A DNA stretch of 64,000 nt, from contig NC_133063.1 of the NCBI RefSeq assembly GCF_048771995.1, positions 67,780,014 through 67,844,013 of the forward strand, read 5' to 3'. Both the position numbers and the translations under genes were made by a program. This document shows, one piece after another, positions 38,301 through 49,130 of the stretch (position 1 is its first letter; every line of letters starts with the position of its first letter). Source of the stretch: Taeniopygia guttata (Eukaryota > Chordata > Aves > Passeriformes > Estrildidae). The notes under the pieces were generated by a model that was not told the DNA's origin, searched no databases, and worked only from the letters and a program-made list of their open reading frames with translations.

Positions 38301-39579
38301 TCATATTTATTCATTAATGAATTCACCATACCACTAGTGTTTTTTTTGCCAAGGATGCAAACTTAACATTATAAAATATATTGAGAAAACTCCCCTGGAT
38401 CAATCTCAATAGCTGGTCAATCAGCAAAGGTACATCCTCTACTAATAAACAGGTGACACTTAAGCAGGGCTTTGTAGGGATACAGGCCATGCTTGTGGTG
38501 GGATACAAAGTTGTGTTTAGCAATATTCATGGTGCCCTGATACTCAATCATGCAGTAGCATTCCTCACAGGGATACTGCTGCCAATGAAGAAGTGTGGAA
38601 ATGTGTGCCTTACAAGGAAAAAAAAAATTCCTTGGTAGGTGACACATAGACATGCCAACATGCCAATCATTGTTTCTTCCAGTGTTTCTTTAACCCCAGC
38701 CTGCAACCCCCTTAAAAACAATTTGCAGCCGTATCCATTCTTTCCAGGCACCTATACAGAACTGGTGCTGACATTACCACCACTCAGCTGTTCTTTGTGG
38801 CTGGGCCTGCATCTCCTTAGCCTGCCCAGGTACATCATCCAACCAGCCGTGGACCCAATACCTCCCAGTCAGGTGCAGGAGGAAGACCAAGTTACAGTGA
38901 GCGCATCTGAAACCCAAGAAAAATTACAGGAAAGCATAGGTTATGACTGATTCTAGAGCTGAGGTGGTGAAGCAATGAGGTGGGGAATGCAAGCATGGTT
39001 TCCACTGTATCTAATACAACACCTAATAGCAGCTACTGACACCCAAGCAAGCTAGGTTTGGAGAATGATGGTCTGTTCTGAATTACACTGTTTTATTTAA
39101 TTTTGATTTTTTTGATGCCTTCACTGGAACCTGGTTTGATGAAATGTTTTTAATCCTCTGACTGGAAAGATCTTGTTCTACTTCATGTTATAAAGGAGTA
39201 TTTAGACTTCATTGCTTTGTATTGGTAGGTTGCTGCAGGAATTCAAACAATACGGTTTGTTTAGCAAAAACTGGAGCACTCACTCATACTGACAATATTG
39301 AATTGGGTAAGATAGCATAATAACTTCATCAGCTTCTCGTCTGGTAGTGCTCCAATGAGTTAAAACCATGTAAACTTTCTTAATAAAAGTCCATACATTT
39401 TTCTTCTTTTTTTTTTCCCTTCAAAAAAGGCAATGTAACTGCTGACACAATAGATGAAATGAGTATTTAATGAGTTTTGCTGCTCCTATGCCAAAGTAGG
39501 GTTTCCAATAATTCGAGTCATTGAGAAAGATGAGAACTTTAAATTACCTTAGTGTTTGTCCTGTACCTGCTGAATATAT
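35344..39579. other. ZNG1-DOCK8 intergenic DNA, left part
   Basis: AT-rich, no gene recognised. The longest frame (111 codons, 37,453-37,788, plus) has no family resemblance. The segment 38,640-38,950 has a 103-codon plus frame, also unrecognised and with no splice context. Confidence 0.5.
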
Positions 39580-40172
39580 ATCCTGGTTTTGACTGGTTCG
39601 GCTGGGTTTTAGTAGAATATATTTTCTTCATGGTAGTTGATTATGGGGCTGTGTTTTGGATTTGTGCTTGAAGAAGTGTTGATAACACAGGGATGTTCTT
39701 GTTATTGCTGAATTGCACTTGCATAGCATCAAGGCCTTTTCTGCCTCTCACCCCAAACCATCAGTGAGGAGGCTGAGGGGGCACATGGAGTTGTGAGGGG
39801 ACACAGCCAGGACAGCTGACCCCAACTGACCACAGGAATACCCCAGACCACATGGCATCATGCTCAGCATAGAAAGCTGGGGAGAAGAAAGAAGAAGGGC
39901 CTTTCATACTGATGACATTTGCTTTCCCAAGTCACATTACCTATAGCGGAGCCCTGCTTTCGTAGGGATGGCTAAACATCCACCTGCCCATGGGAAACAG
40001 TGACTGAATTCCTTGTTTTGCTTTGCTTGTGTGCACAGCCTTTGTTTTCCCTATTAAACCGGCTTTGTCTAGACCCACAAGTTTTCTCACTTTTATCCTT
40101 CCAATTCTTTCTTCCCTTTCACACTGGATGAGAGTATGAGACATAGTTGCCAGCTGGGGTTAAACCGTGACA
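39580..40172 (-). mobile_element. Solo LTR of a bird ERVL-like family
   Basis: Read on the minus strand, the element starts TGTCACGGTTTAACCCCAGC at 40,172. It continues through 'ggtcagctgtcctggctgtg' and 'ctgctgagcatgatg'-type blocks, and ends near CAGTCAAAACCAGGA at about 39,580. This is a common bird LTR; the family name is not certain. No internal retroviral sequence follows on either side, so it is a solo LTR. The right boundary is clear and the left is good to about 10 bases. Confidence 0.8.
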
Positions 40173-41690
40173 GCATCCTCTCTCTCAATGTATATACATA
40201 CTTGCCAAAACTTTGAAGTTTTGGAAACTTTAACTTTGTGTGTCTTCTCAGGCATTTTTTTCCTGCATGTGGCTAAACATTTTAGAGCAATCCTTTTGTC
40301 CATGCTTACCAAGACTACATGAAGCTGCAAAATAAACAGTTGTATCATTATTAAATGGATGTATTTGTGCTCATTGGTATGTTATCTGCATTTCTGCTAT
40401 CTCTATTACTATACCAGGATTTAGGAATCAAGGAGGGACTCTACTTCATGCCACATGAGCTATTAAAAAGAAGCCTGGACTCTTTTGTAGCTTCAATGAG
40501 GTAGTGTCTTGCCAGACCCAGTATCTATGGCATTCAAAAGTTTTTTTTGTCACCAATACATGTTGAATTACGGTTAGATATCAGTGATTTGTAATTAAGT
40601 GATAATAAAGTTCGAGTTACGTGTAGGTAAGTGGCTTTAGCTTTATCTTGGTGAGGTAAAGACAGGATGGGTGTGGTGGGTAAGTTCCAAACAATAAAGT
40701 GTCCAATTTATTATTCCCAAAGCAAATATTTGTTATGTAACAACATCCTATTAATAATAGATCTTAATATTTTGACTCCTAAGTTTCTCAGAACTATTTC
40801 AGATCTTGTTCTGCTCTAGATCCTTGTGGGTTTTTTTTTTCCCAAAAACATACCCATATTTGTTTCAATTTTTGAATTTTTATTTACCTCTGTTTTCTTT
40901 TTCTTAAACCTCTTTCAACATTTCCCTAGGTGGCCTTAGCCAGAGGCTAATCTAGCGATTAACATTCATATTTGAGACCATGCATACTTAACAGTACTCT
41001 AAAGAATGGTGAATCCTACAGAGAAAAAGATAATGGTTAGTGGAACATTTTAGGCCCTCACTGTTTGACAATCTTCTGTTCCATGCCTCATATCCCACTT
41101 TCTTCCTCTAGAATCCCTCCACGTTACTAGGAATGGAGAGATAAGCTATGACTGCCTTCAACAGGAGAATCCTAATGTTGTTGCCATCAAAGCACAGGTT
41201 TAATAAAAACAAGACAATTTAAAACTGAACTGCATCTACTACCTCAAAATTCATCTGTAGAAACCATGTTTGGCTTTTGTTTCCCCTTTCAAAGGAAGGG
41301 TGAGTTCTCCTTATCTGCAGCAGCAATGAAAACTACATCAAGAAGAAAGAAAAATACCAGTCAGGAAACATAATTTTGTAACACAACCACAAGATACTTA
41401 ATTAAAATGGCCTTTTTAGACAGCTGAGCAGTAAGTACTGGTGAATAGAACAGCAGTGCCAAGCTTTGTGCCAAACTGAGCTGGTATCTGGTTTTGTTAC
41501 CTGTGAGTTTTTCTTACACACACTGTTAAGATGTAAGAGAAACAAAGATACTGGGCGCACAGGTGTATACTGGCAAAATATTGTCCCAGGTAAAGAGTTG
41601 ACATGTATTTACCTTTCACAACTTGCTGTCCCTACTTACCCAAACAGCTCCGTCTATGCACTACTGGGGCCGAAGGAAGGTCCCTGTCTA
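40173..41690. other. ZNG1-DOCK8 intergenic DNA, right part
   Basis: AT-rich DNA before the DOCK8 CpG island. A 20-base perfect palindrome (CCAAAACTT, TG, AAGTTTTGG) lies within 40,205-40,224. No gene is seen. Confidence 0.5.
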
Positions 41691-42069
41691 TCTCTGATCC
41701 CTGTGGGGCAGTGGGCGCGGTTCTGCCCTGCTCCGATCCTGCCTGTCCCGGCCCGGCGGCCCTGCCTGCTCGGCCCCGGCCACGGCCAGCAGTGCGCGCC
41801 GCTTCTCCGCCCGCCCCCGCAGAGCAGCGCTTACCCCCGGTGGGTGTGCACATGTGTGTGGGTGTGGTGGGGCGGAGGCGTCTGACACTCCCGCTGCAGT
41901 TTCCAAAAGAAAAAGGCCCGTGAGGGATGCGCGTGGATTCTCGCAACTATGCGTGTTCAGATGTACACGGTGCCTTCCGGTCCTGTCCGTGCCTAAGCGT
42001 TTGCCTTCCCCGCTGTTTCCCTCCAAAGCGCCCCCGGAGGGCTCGGGGTTAGCCTCTGTAAAAGAGGGA

Positions 42070-42080
42070 GGGGAATTCCC
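42070..42080. promoter_or_regulatory. Palindromic NF-kB-type site upstream of DOCK8
   Basis: GGGGAATTCCC fits the kB consensus (GGGRNWYYCC) on both strands. It lies about 340 bases upstream of the DOCK8 ATG within the CpG island. DOCK8 acts in lymphocytes, so NF-kB control is plausible but unproven. Confidence 0.6.
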
Positions 42081-42248
42081 GCTCTCCCCCAGCACCTGCG
42101 GGCGCCCTGGCCGAGGCGGACGGCTGGTTGAAGCCGCCGGGAAGGCGCAGGACGCCCGGGACGCCGGGGTGGACGCTGCGGGCGGTGGTAAACGCAGCAG
42201 CCTGCTGTGCAGGAGGGGCAGATCCCTCCCACTCCGGCCAATTTCAGT

Positions 42249-42270
42249 GAGGAAGGTAAAATGCGGAAGT
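42249..42270 (+). promoter_or_regulatory. ETS / PU.1-type cores upstream of DOCK8
   Basis: GAGGAAG (42,249-42,255) and CGGAAGT (42,264-42,270) are ETS-family core sites spaced 15 bases apart, about 150 bases before the ATG. ETS factors such as PU.1 drive many blood-cell promoters. Short motifs carry a high chance rate. Confidence 0.45.
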
Positions 42271-42417
42271 TGCTACCCAGAACTGTCAGTGGATCGTCGG
42301 GTTTTTAGCCCGGAGCACGCAATTAAGAAAAACAAATAAATGAACTAAAGCCGCCCTTCGTGCGTACAGCCAGTCTCGGTCCCGGTCGGCAGCCGACACC
42401 CTCGGCTGCTCGCCCGC

Positions 42418-42470
42418 ATGGCGACGTTACCTGCCGCAGACAGGAGGGCGTTCGCCCTGAAAATCAACAG
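42418..42470 (+). CDS. DOCK8: DOCK8 coding exon 1
   Basis: DOCK8 is a guanine-nucleotide exchange factor for CDC42 that supports migration and synapse formation of leukocytes. ATG at 42,418 opens 17 codons plus two bases, giving MATLPAADRRAFALKINR with the split arginine completed in exon 2, followed by the donor GTAAGC. The first residues and the 53-nt length match the vertebrate DOCK8 exon 1. Lipid-binding DHR1 and catalytic DHR2 domains would be encoded far to the right, outside the window. The divergent neighbour is ZNG1, 7.7 kb to the left. Confidence 0.95.
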
Positions 42471-45400
42471 GTAAGCGGCTTTCCTCGCATCCGGCAAATC
42501 CCCCTCGCCAGTCCCAGCCTGGCCGAGACAAGCGGGCGGGCGGCGAGAGCAGGGCGGGACGGCTCCTCCCCCGGAGACCCCCGGGGCGGGGAGCCGTGCG
42601 GCAGCTCCAGATAGCCGGGCTAGCGGGGCTGGCCAGCCTCGGACGGGCTCTGCTCCGCGCCGCCCGCCGCTCTGCGGGAGCCGCGGACCTGGCTGCGCTT
42701 CTGCTCTAAGGTTTGCTTTGATGAAGGGTACTCCGACGAAGCCGGCTGTGGGTCCGTGTCCTCTGGCAGGAAGGTGGTGTCCAGTCTCACCCCAGGAGTT
42801 CGTTCCCTATCTGTTCTGTTCGAAGAAGTTCCGAGTTCTTTGGGGGGGGCTGCTCGCTGGCGATGGGTCGGGGATTTGGGTTCCCCTTCACAAGAAGTGG
42901 CAAAATTACCTGATCCCTCTAAATTAGCACTCCTGGCAAATGAGTTAATGTAGGGCATCAATACAGCAATGGCATACATCCGTGGGATTTTTTTTCATTC
43001 TTTCATCTATGAAAAGTCCCCCTATGACTGAAAATATATCTACCTCCCACATTTTATTCCTCAAACAAATACATTAGAGTTTGGCTGTTGGAACACCATA
43101 CTCTTGAGACTAAACTTGCCGTCTGATAGGCTTTGGTGTCTTTTCCCAGGGAAGTCCTGACTCTCAGTTTGTCTGTGCTCTGTGGTGGCAGTAAGAAACC
43201 AAGACAATTATTTTCATATTGTTAAGTTAAAGGAAAAAACAGGCCTCCTTTTCATGAGTCTTATCATCTGAGACAAAAACTACTTCCAGGGTGTTGATGT
43301 AAGTAGCAGGTACCTAAGTTTGCTGACACATAAAAGAACAAATAACATAATGGTAATATAAACTGAGGATAAGTCTCTGTGCCAGAGAGAAACTCCACCT
43401 CCTCAGCAATTTGTTGGAAGACATGGGGTTTGCAGTCAGGGAGGATAAAATTAGCTCCTCTATGATGTGCCTTTCTCATGGCAGAATATGCATCAGCATA
43501 CCTTTCTGTATCCTTTGGGAATTCATTTTAAATTTATGGTGGAATAATCACAAGAGTGAGGCACCATATTTAGAAGCCATCAGATGAGCAGCTCATGAGA
43601 GGAGCAGGCCACAATTTCTGATCCTTTGGAGACTGGCTTGAACAGAAATCATAACTAGCTGATGTTTACAGAGTTTATTTTCTTTCTTCCTATTTTTAGG
43701 GTCAGCTTTTTGGCAGCTTTTCCTAGCTTTGGTGGTGGTCACTCTTCATCTCTATGACTAAAGCCTTACAAAGTAGCAGAATCATAACAATTAGTTCAGC
43801 TTCATTTAATAGAGATTCACAGAAGATTTTTAGTAAGAACTGTTGTGAAATTAAATTAGCTATAATTTTCTAAATTTTCTTTTTCTTTTGAATCAATAGT
43901 GAAATAGTATTTTTCATAGCAAGTTAAATGTTGAAATATAAAAATATTCTGAATATTATTCCAACTTAAGAGCATGCCCTTTTATTTTGTGAACATGGAT
44001 ATTATCTTCTACACTTACGCTTTATTCTCTTTTATCAGTATAGTAGATATTTTTTTAGAAGAATATTTTGTTTCTCTTTCTTCAAAAGCAGCAGGACATT
44101 TTTACATTACTCCAATGCAGTTTGTACTGTTGACAGCAGAGTAATAGATCTTTGCAAGAAGCATTTTTAATGTGGTAGTTTGGATTTTTTGAAGTAATTT
44201 TAAAAATCAGAGGAGTAATAGGTTAGTGTGTTAGGTTTCTTGACTGTACACAAAAGAGTAATTTACAGCTGTAAAATCTTTTTCTTTCTTTTCAGAGTTT
44301 GTGATTTCTTCAAAACGTAACTTGTATTGAAAGTTTAACATTACTGACAAGGCAACATTTTCAGGAGTTAGTATATTGACTCTATAATTACTTTGTATTC
44401 ACTGCAAATATGCATGTTTTTTTGTTCACTATTTCTTTTATCAGTGATTTATGTAAGTTATATACTGTTTTTATGAGGACCAGCAGAATTTTAGGTTCCA
44501 TTCTGCCTAAACTTCAGCCACCTACCTGCTACTAACATAAGGCGTACCCTGGTGTGTTTGGGGAGCCATGACATATATTTGACCAACCTATGAAATCTTT
44601 CTGTCAAAAATCAGCAAAACATGATACAAAATGTCTTAGTGGTCTCATTATGATTTAAATTTAGTGCAACTTCATGAGCACTGGGGTTGCAGATGTTTCA
44701 GGAAAAGCTATTACATGACAGCAACATGTTTGTTTAAAGCTAGGTCAAACTTTAAAAACAGGTCTTCAAATGCCTTTAAACTCTTGTATGCAACCTGCCC
44801 ACATAACTGTGTTTTCCTATCTCTTTATTCTTCCTTCCACCCATCTGGTGTCTTTTGCCCCAACCTGTTCCTTCCTGCCTTTTTTAATCCTGCAAAGACT
44901 TGCACATATGGTTTTAATGCATGTATGTAAGTAGTTCCTTCTGCATTAATAGGATAGGTTTTATGAATAATGATGTTCACTCCTATGTAGAAGTGAAGGA
45001 ACAAACTTTTAGTGTCCGTCAAGTCAGGCAGCTAGAAATCAGCATGGGACACAAAAAGCTATTATCATCCTTGCTAGATCATCAACTCACCATGGCTAGA
45101 GATGTGGGCTCTAATATGTACCAGCTGAGCAATGTAGGTTTGAGAGACCTCAAAAACTGAATTTTAATCAGTTTATCATGGCAGTTTGTTAAGATAAACA
45201 CAATATTAACAAAAGAAATATTCTATTATTTTTAGCTAGTGTAATTTACTGTCTTATTTTTCACATAGGTCTTGCAGTAGAAATTGTTTGTTTTTACTTC
45301 AAGTGAAGTAAATTGTGCTTCAAGCACTTAGCTGGGGCACTGGTCACCAGTGCTCTACATTCAAAACATTTCAACACACAATTACAAATCAGAAGGTTAT

Positions 45401-46497
45401 GAAGAACAGCAGTACAGGTCCCATATCACCTAACTTTCAATAATTTTTCTCTTGCAATTAAAAACCCTCTAAATAGGCATACTCCTCAACTGTCTCTACA
45501 GACAACTGTTGTCTGAATTTCACAAGTATTACATAAGAAATTTTCAACATTCATTTCTGTAATTTCATTTCCTTGTCCCTGAAATTGCCCAGTTGCACAA
45601 CAAACTTAGCTTTTCCTGTTCTAGTTTTAATATGTGTACTTAAGGATGTGTTTACATGCATAGACTTATATTAAGGAATAACAAACATTATCAATATTAA
45701 AGGAAACATTTGATACCAATATTGAAGGAAACAACTGAATATTTCAATTTTTTAGAAGTTTACATTAAAAGTCACACTTATATGAAATTCTCCAGTTGTA
45801 TCTGGAATTCCATTTTACTTTTTTTTTTTTTTACCTGAAATTAAACTATCAGCTTTAATCATAAGTTGTACAGAGTGTCGGGTCTGAAGATCCATGAGAA
45901 TTTAAATGACAACGGCTGTTGTGGGAGAGTCAAGCACAGTGCAAAAATTGTCTTCATTTCCTGCATACTCTGATAGTAGGCTGCTGTTCAATGCAACCCC
46001 TTCATGGGACTGAGACTATCATCTTTGGATTGAATTTCAATAAAACCATTGTTATACGGATATAGTAAGATGTTAACTACTTAAAAGCATTGACCAGACT
46101 CCATTGTATACACTAAACTATTTATTTTCATAATTTTTTCTTTTCAAACTCTTAAATATATAAAAGAGGCTCCAGAGAGGACCTCAATCTTTTGTATGTA
46201 CAATAAGTTTATGTATTAAATATAAAATCTAGTGTATACATGTGTGAAATGGAAGTGGTTTTGTACTTGGTACAGAGAATATTAAATGTAACAGATTAAA
46301 GAGAAAAAAGTAAGATGAATGTATTTCATATGTTAGGTATAGCAATGTAAGATAACAATTTATAGTAAATGTGCATTTTTCTAAGGGTTCCGCAAAAATA
46401 AATGAGATTATTCTTTAAATACTTGGGACAATTACATGGGGTTCACATGCACTGGTTCACATACAGATCGAGTTTGCATCTTAGATCGCTAAAAAAG

Positions 46498-47820
46498 TTT
46501 GCATTGGAGGGTACCTACAATGATCATGTAGTTCCAGACCCCCTGTTATTTTTAGAGATATCTTTCACCAAGTCAGGTTCTTCAGAGCCCCAACAAACCT
46601 GGCCTTGAACATTTCCAGCGATGGGGCATCCACAGCTCCACAGCTCTCTGTACAAATTGTTCCAATGTGTCACCACCTTCACAGTAAAAAATTTATTCTT
46701 TATATCTAACCTAAACCATCCTCTTTCATTTTAAAGTGAGGGAGTCACTTTCTCCCTTGCACTGTCACTACGGGCTCTTTAAAAAAGTCCCTCCTCATAG
46801 TTCCTGCAGGTCCCCTTTAGGTACTGGAAGGCTGATACTGGGTCTTCCCAGTGCCTTCTCTGCTCCAGGCTGAACAAATTCAACTTCTCCAGGCTGTCCA
46901 TCTCCACAGGAGAGGTGCTGCAGCTCTCCTCTGGACTCAGTCCAAGGGATCCGTTTCCTTCCCATGCTGGGTACCCCAGAGCTGATGCAGCACTGCAGTG
47001 GGCTCTCAGCAGAGCAGAGCAGAGGGGCAGAATCCCCTCCCTGGCCCCGCTGCCCACCCTGCTCTGGATGCAGCTCAGGACACATGTGGCTCTCTGGGCC
47101 TTAAGCACGCATTGCTGGGTCACGTCCAGCTTTTCATTCATCAGTATCCTCAATTCCTTCTCTGGACAACTATTCTCAATTCATTCATCTCTCAATCTGT
47201 ACAGGTCTTAGTGGTTGCCCTGAACATGTTCAATGCCTTGTGCTTGGCCTTTTTGAACTTCATCAGGTTCATATGAGCCTTCTCAAATCTGTCAGGGTCC
47301 CTTCCCTCTGGACTGATCCCTTCCATCAAGTGAATTAAGTGAAGCACTCAGCTTGATGGTGCACTCAGTTCCACCATGTATGTCATTAATGAAGTTATTA
47401 AATACAGTTGCTCCCTCCACTTACTTACCCTTGAGAAACAGCTCTTATTACTTGTTTCTGTTTTCTGGACATTGCACATTCACTGGAGATCAAGCAAGAA
47501 AGCTATCAAGCTAGTTCCTTTTCTAGCTATGAGTCCATCCATTAAATACACGTCTCTCCAATTTAGAGTAAGAAAGTTACGGGTCACCATACAGAATTCA
47601 GGTGGGTAACACCAGTTGCTCTTCTCATGTCCACTGATGCAGTCACTCCATTGTAGAAGGCCTCTAGATGAGTACAGCACAACCTGCCCTAGGTGAAGGA
47701 AGTCATGTTGGCTGTCTTTAATCATCCCTGTGCTTCATTATAGCTTTCAAGAGAATCTGTTGCATGATCTTACCAAGCACTCAAGTAAGGCTGACTAGCA
47801 CTGTTCCTGGATACTGGTTT
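46498..47820 (-). mobile_element. CR1 retroposon, about 1.3 kb, in DOCK8 intron 1
   Basis: The plus strand shows the reverse complement of CR1 from its 3' UTR ('tggccttgaacatttccag', 'gatggggcatccacagct') through the reverse-transcriptase frame (LDVTQQCVLKAQRA, then EKLNLFSLEQRRH in the minus translation) to about the 'gatcttaccaagcactcaag' block. Frames are broken by indels. The 5' end is truncated. It is antisense to DOCK8. Confidence 0.88.
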
Positions 47821-48020
47821 TGTTTGCAAATCTTTAATCTGGCTATAGGAAATATAGTATACAGTAGTATCATATATTTCTTTCATCTTTCATTCAATTT
47901 TTTCCATTTTTTCAGCTGACTACAACATGTGTTTCCTTCCAATTGTCCACAGCATTTATCTTCCATTTCTGGTTTGAAGGGATAGATTATAAACTGACCA
48001 AAGTATCTCCTCAATTCTTT

Positions 48021-49130
48021 CACAAAATCACACAATAGTTGAGGTTGGAAAGGACCTCTGGTGGTTATCTTGTTCATCTCTTCTGTTCAAGCAGGGCCAA
48101 TTAGACCTAGCTGTGTATGATCATATCCAGCTGGATTTTGAAGGCCTCCAAGGAGGCAGACTCCACAGTTTCTTTGAGCAACCTGCCAGAGCTCAGTCAC
48201 CCTCATGGGAAAAAAATGTTTCATATGGAATCTCCCAAGTTTCAGGGCAGGCCCATTGCCCCTAGCGCTGTCACTGAGAACCACTGAGAAAACCTGGCTC
48301 TGTCTTTTTTACTCTGTCCCTTTAGATATTTGTATAAATATATAAGATCCTCCCAAGCCTTCCCTTCTCTGAACAGTCTCATCTGTCTCAGTCTTTCCCC
48401 ACTGGAGAGGCACTGTGGTTTCTTCGTCACCTTAGTCACCCTTGGCTGGTGCCTCTCCAGTATATCGTGTCTCTCTTGTACTGAGGAGCCCAGTCTTGGG
48501 CAGAGAATTTAGGTATGTCTCACCAGCATCAAGCAGAGGGCAAGGATCAGCTCCTTCAACCCGCTGGCAGTACTCTGCCCAGCGCACCCTGGCATAACAT
48601 CTGGCTTTTTATGCAACCAGGGCATATTTCTGGCTCGTGTTCAACTTTGTGGAAGTCTCAGTCTCCTAGAACCAATGTAGTCTTGGTCCTCTAGGACCTC
48701 TGATGTTTTCTTGCAAAGCTGCTTTCCAGCTAAGTGCCTTCCAGCACATATAGAGGAGCATGAAGACAATCCAGGTGCAGGGCTTTGCACTTTTTGAACT
48801 TCACAAGGTTTCCATCAGTCCATTTCTTGAGCCCATTGAGTTCTCTCTGAATGGCAGCATGACCTTCTGGTGCATCAAGAAGGTAATGCTGCACTGTCCT
48901 CCCACTTCTGTGTCATGAGTAAACTTGCTGAGGGTATGCTCTGCCCTGTCATCCATATCATTAATGGAGATGTTAATCAGGATTGGATCAAGTATTGACC
49001 CCTGAGTTTTACTGCTAGTTTATCCCCTCCACCTAGACTTCTTGCCACTGATCATCACCAACTGTTCAGGAAGTTTTCAGTTCAACTCACTGTCTTTTCA
49101 TCCAACTTATACTTCACCAGCTTTAGACAT
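48021..49130 (-). mobile_element. CR1 retroposon, about 1.1 kb, in DOCK8 intron 1
   Basis: It begins at the 3' end with 'aatcacacaatagttgagg' followed by 'ttggaaaggacctctgg', and runs through CR1 3' UTR and reverse-transcriptase sequence to about 49,130 before similarity fades. Minus-strand frames are interrupted. Differences from the copy at 46.5-47.8 kb suggest another CR1 subfamily, so this is not a tandem duplication. Confidence 0.87.

Larger units (their letters stand above)
41690..42720 (+). promoter_or_regulatory. DOCK8: CpG island, DOCK8 promoter and exon 1
   Basis: About 1 kb of GC- and CG-rich sequence starts 730 bases upstream of the DOCK8 ATG and extends into intron 1. Long frames on both strands here are GC-driven shadows. 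Motifs with possible function are listed separately. The transcription start is not determinable from sequence. Confidence 0.85.

Noticed and set aside
38639-38950. 103-codon plus frame between ZNG1 and DOCK8
   Set aside because: No family resemblance and no clear splice or promoter context; length is within chance for this much sequence.
41632-42339. Several frames of 104-161 codons on both strands upstream of DOCK8
   Set aside because: They overlap in all frames inside a CpG island, lack recognisable domains and match the expected shadow pattern. I could not support a homologue of the human gene annotated antisense near DOCK8.
46779-47276. Frames of 92-124 codons on both strands
   Set aside because: They lie inside a CR1 copy; the minus frame is a decayed CR1 reverse transcriptase and the plus frames are shadows.
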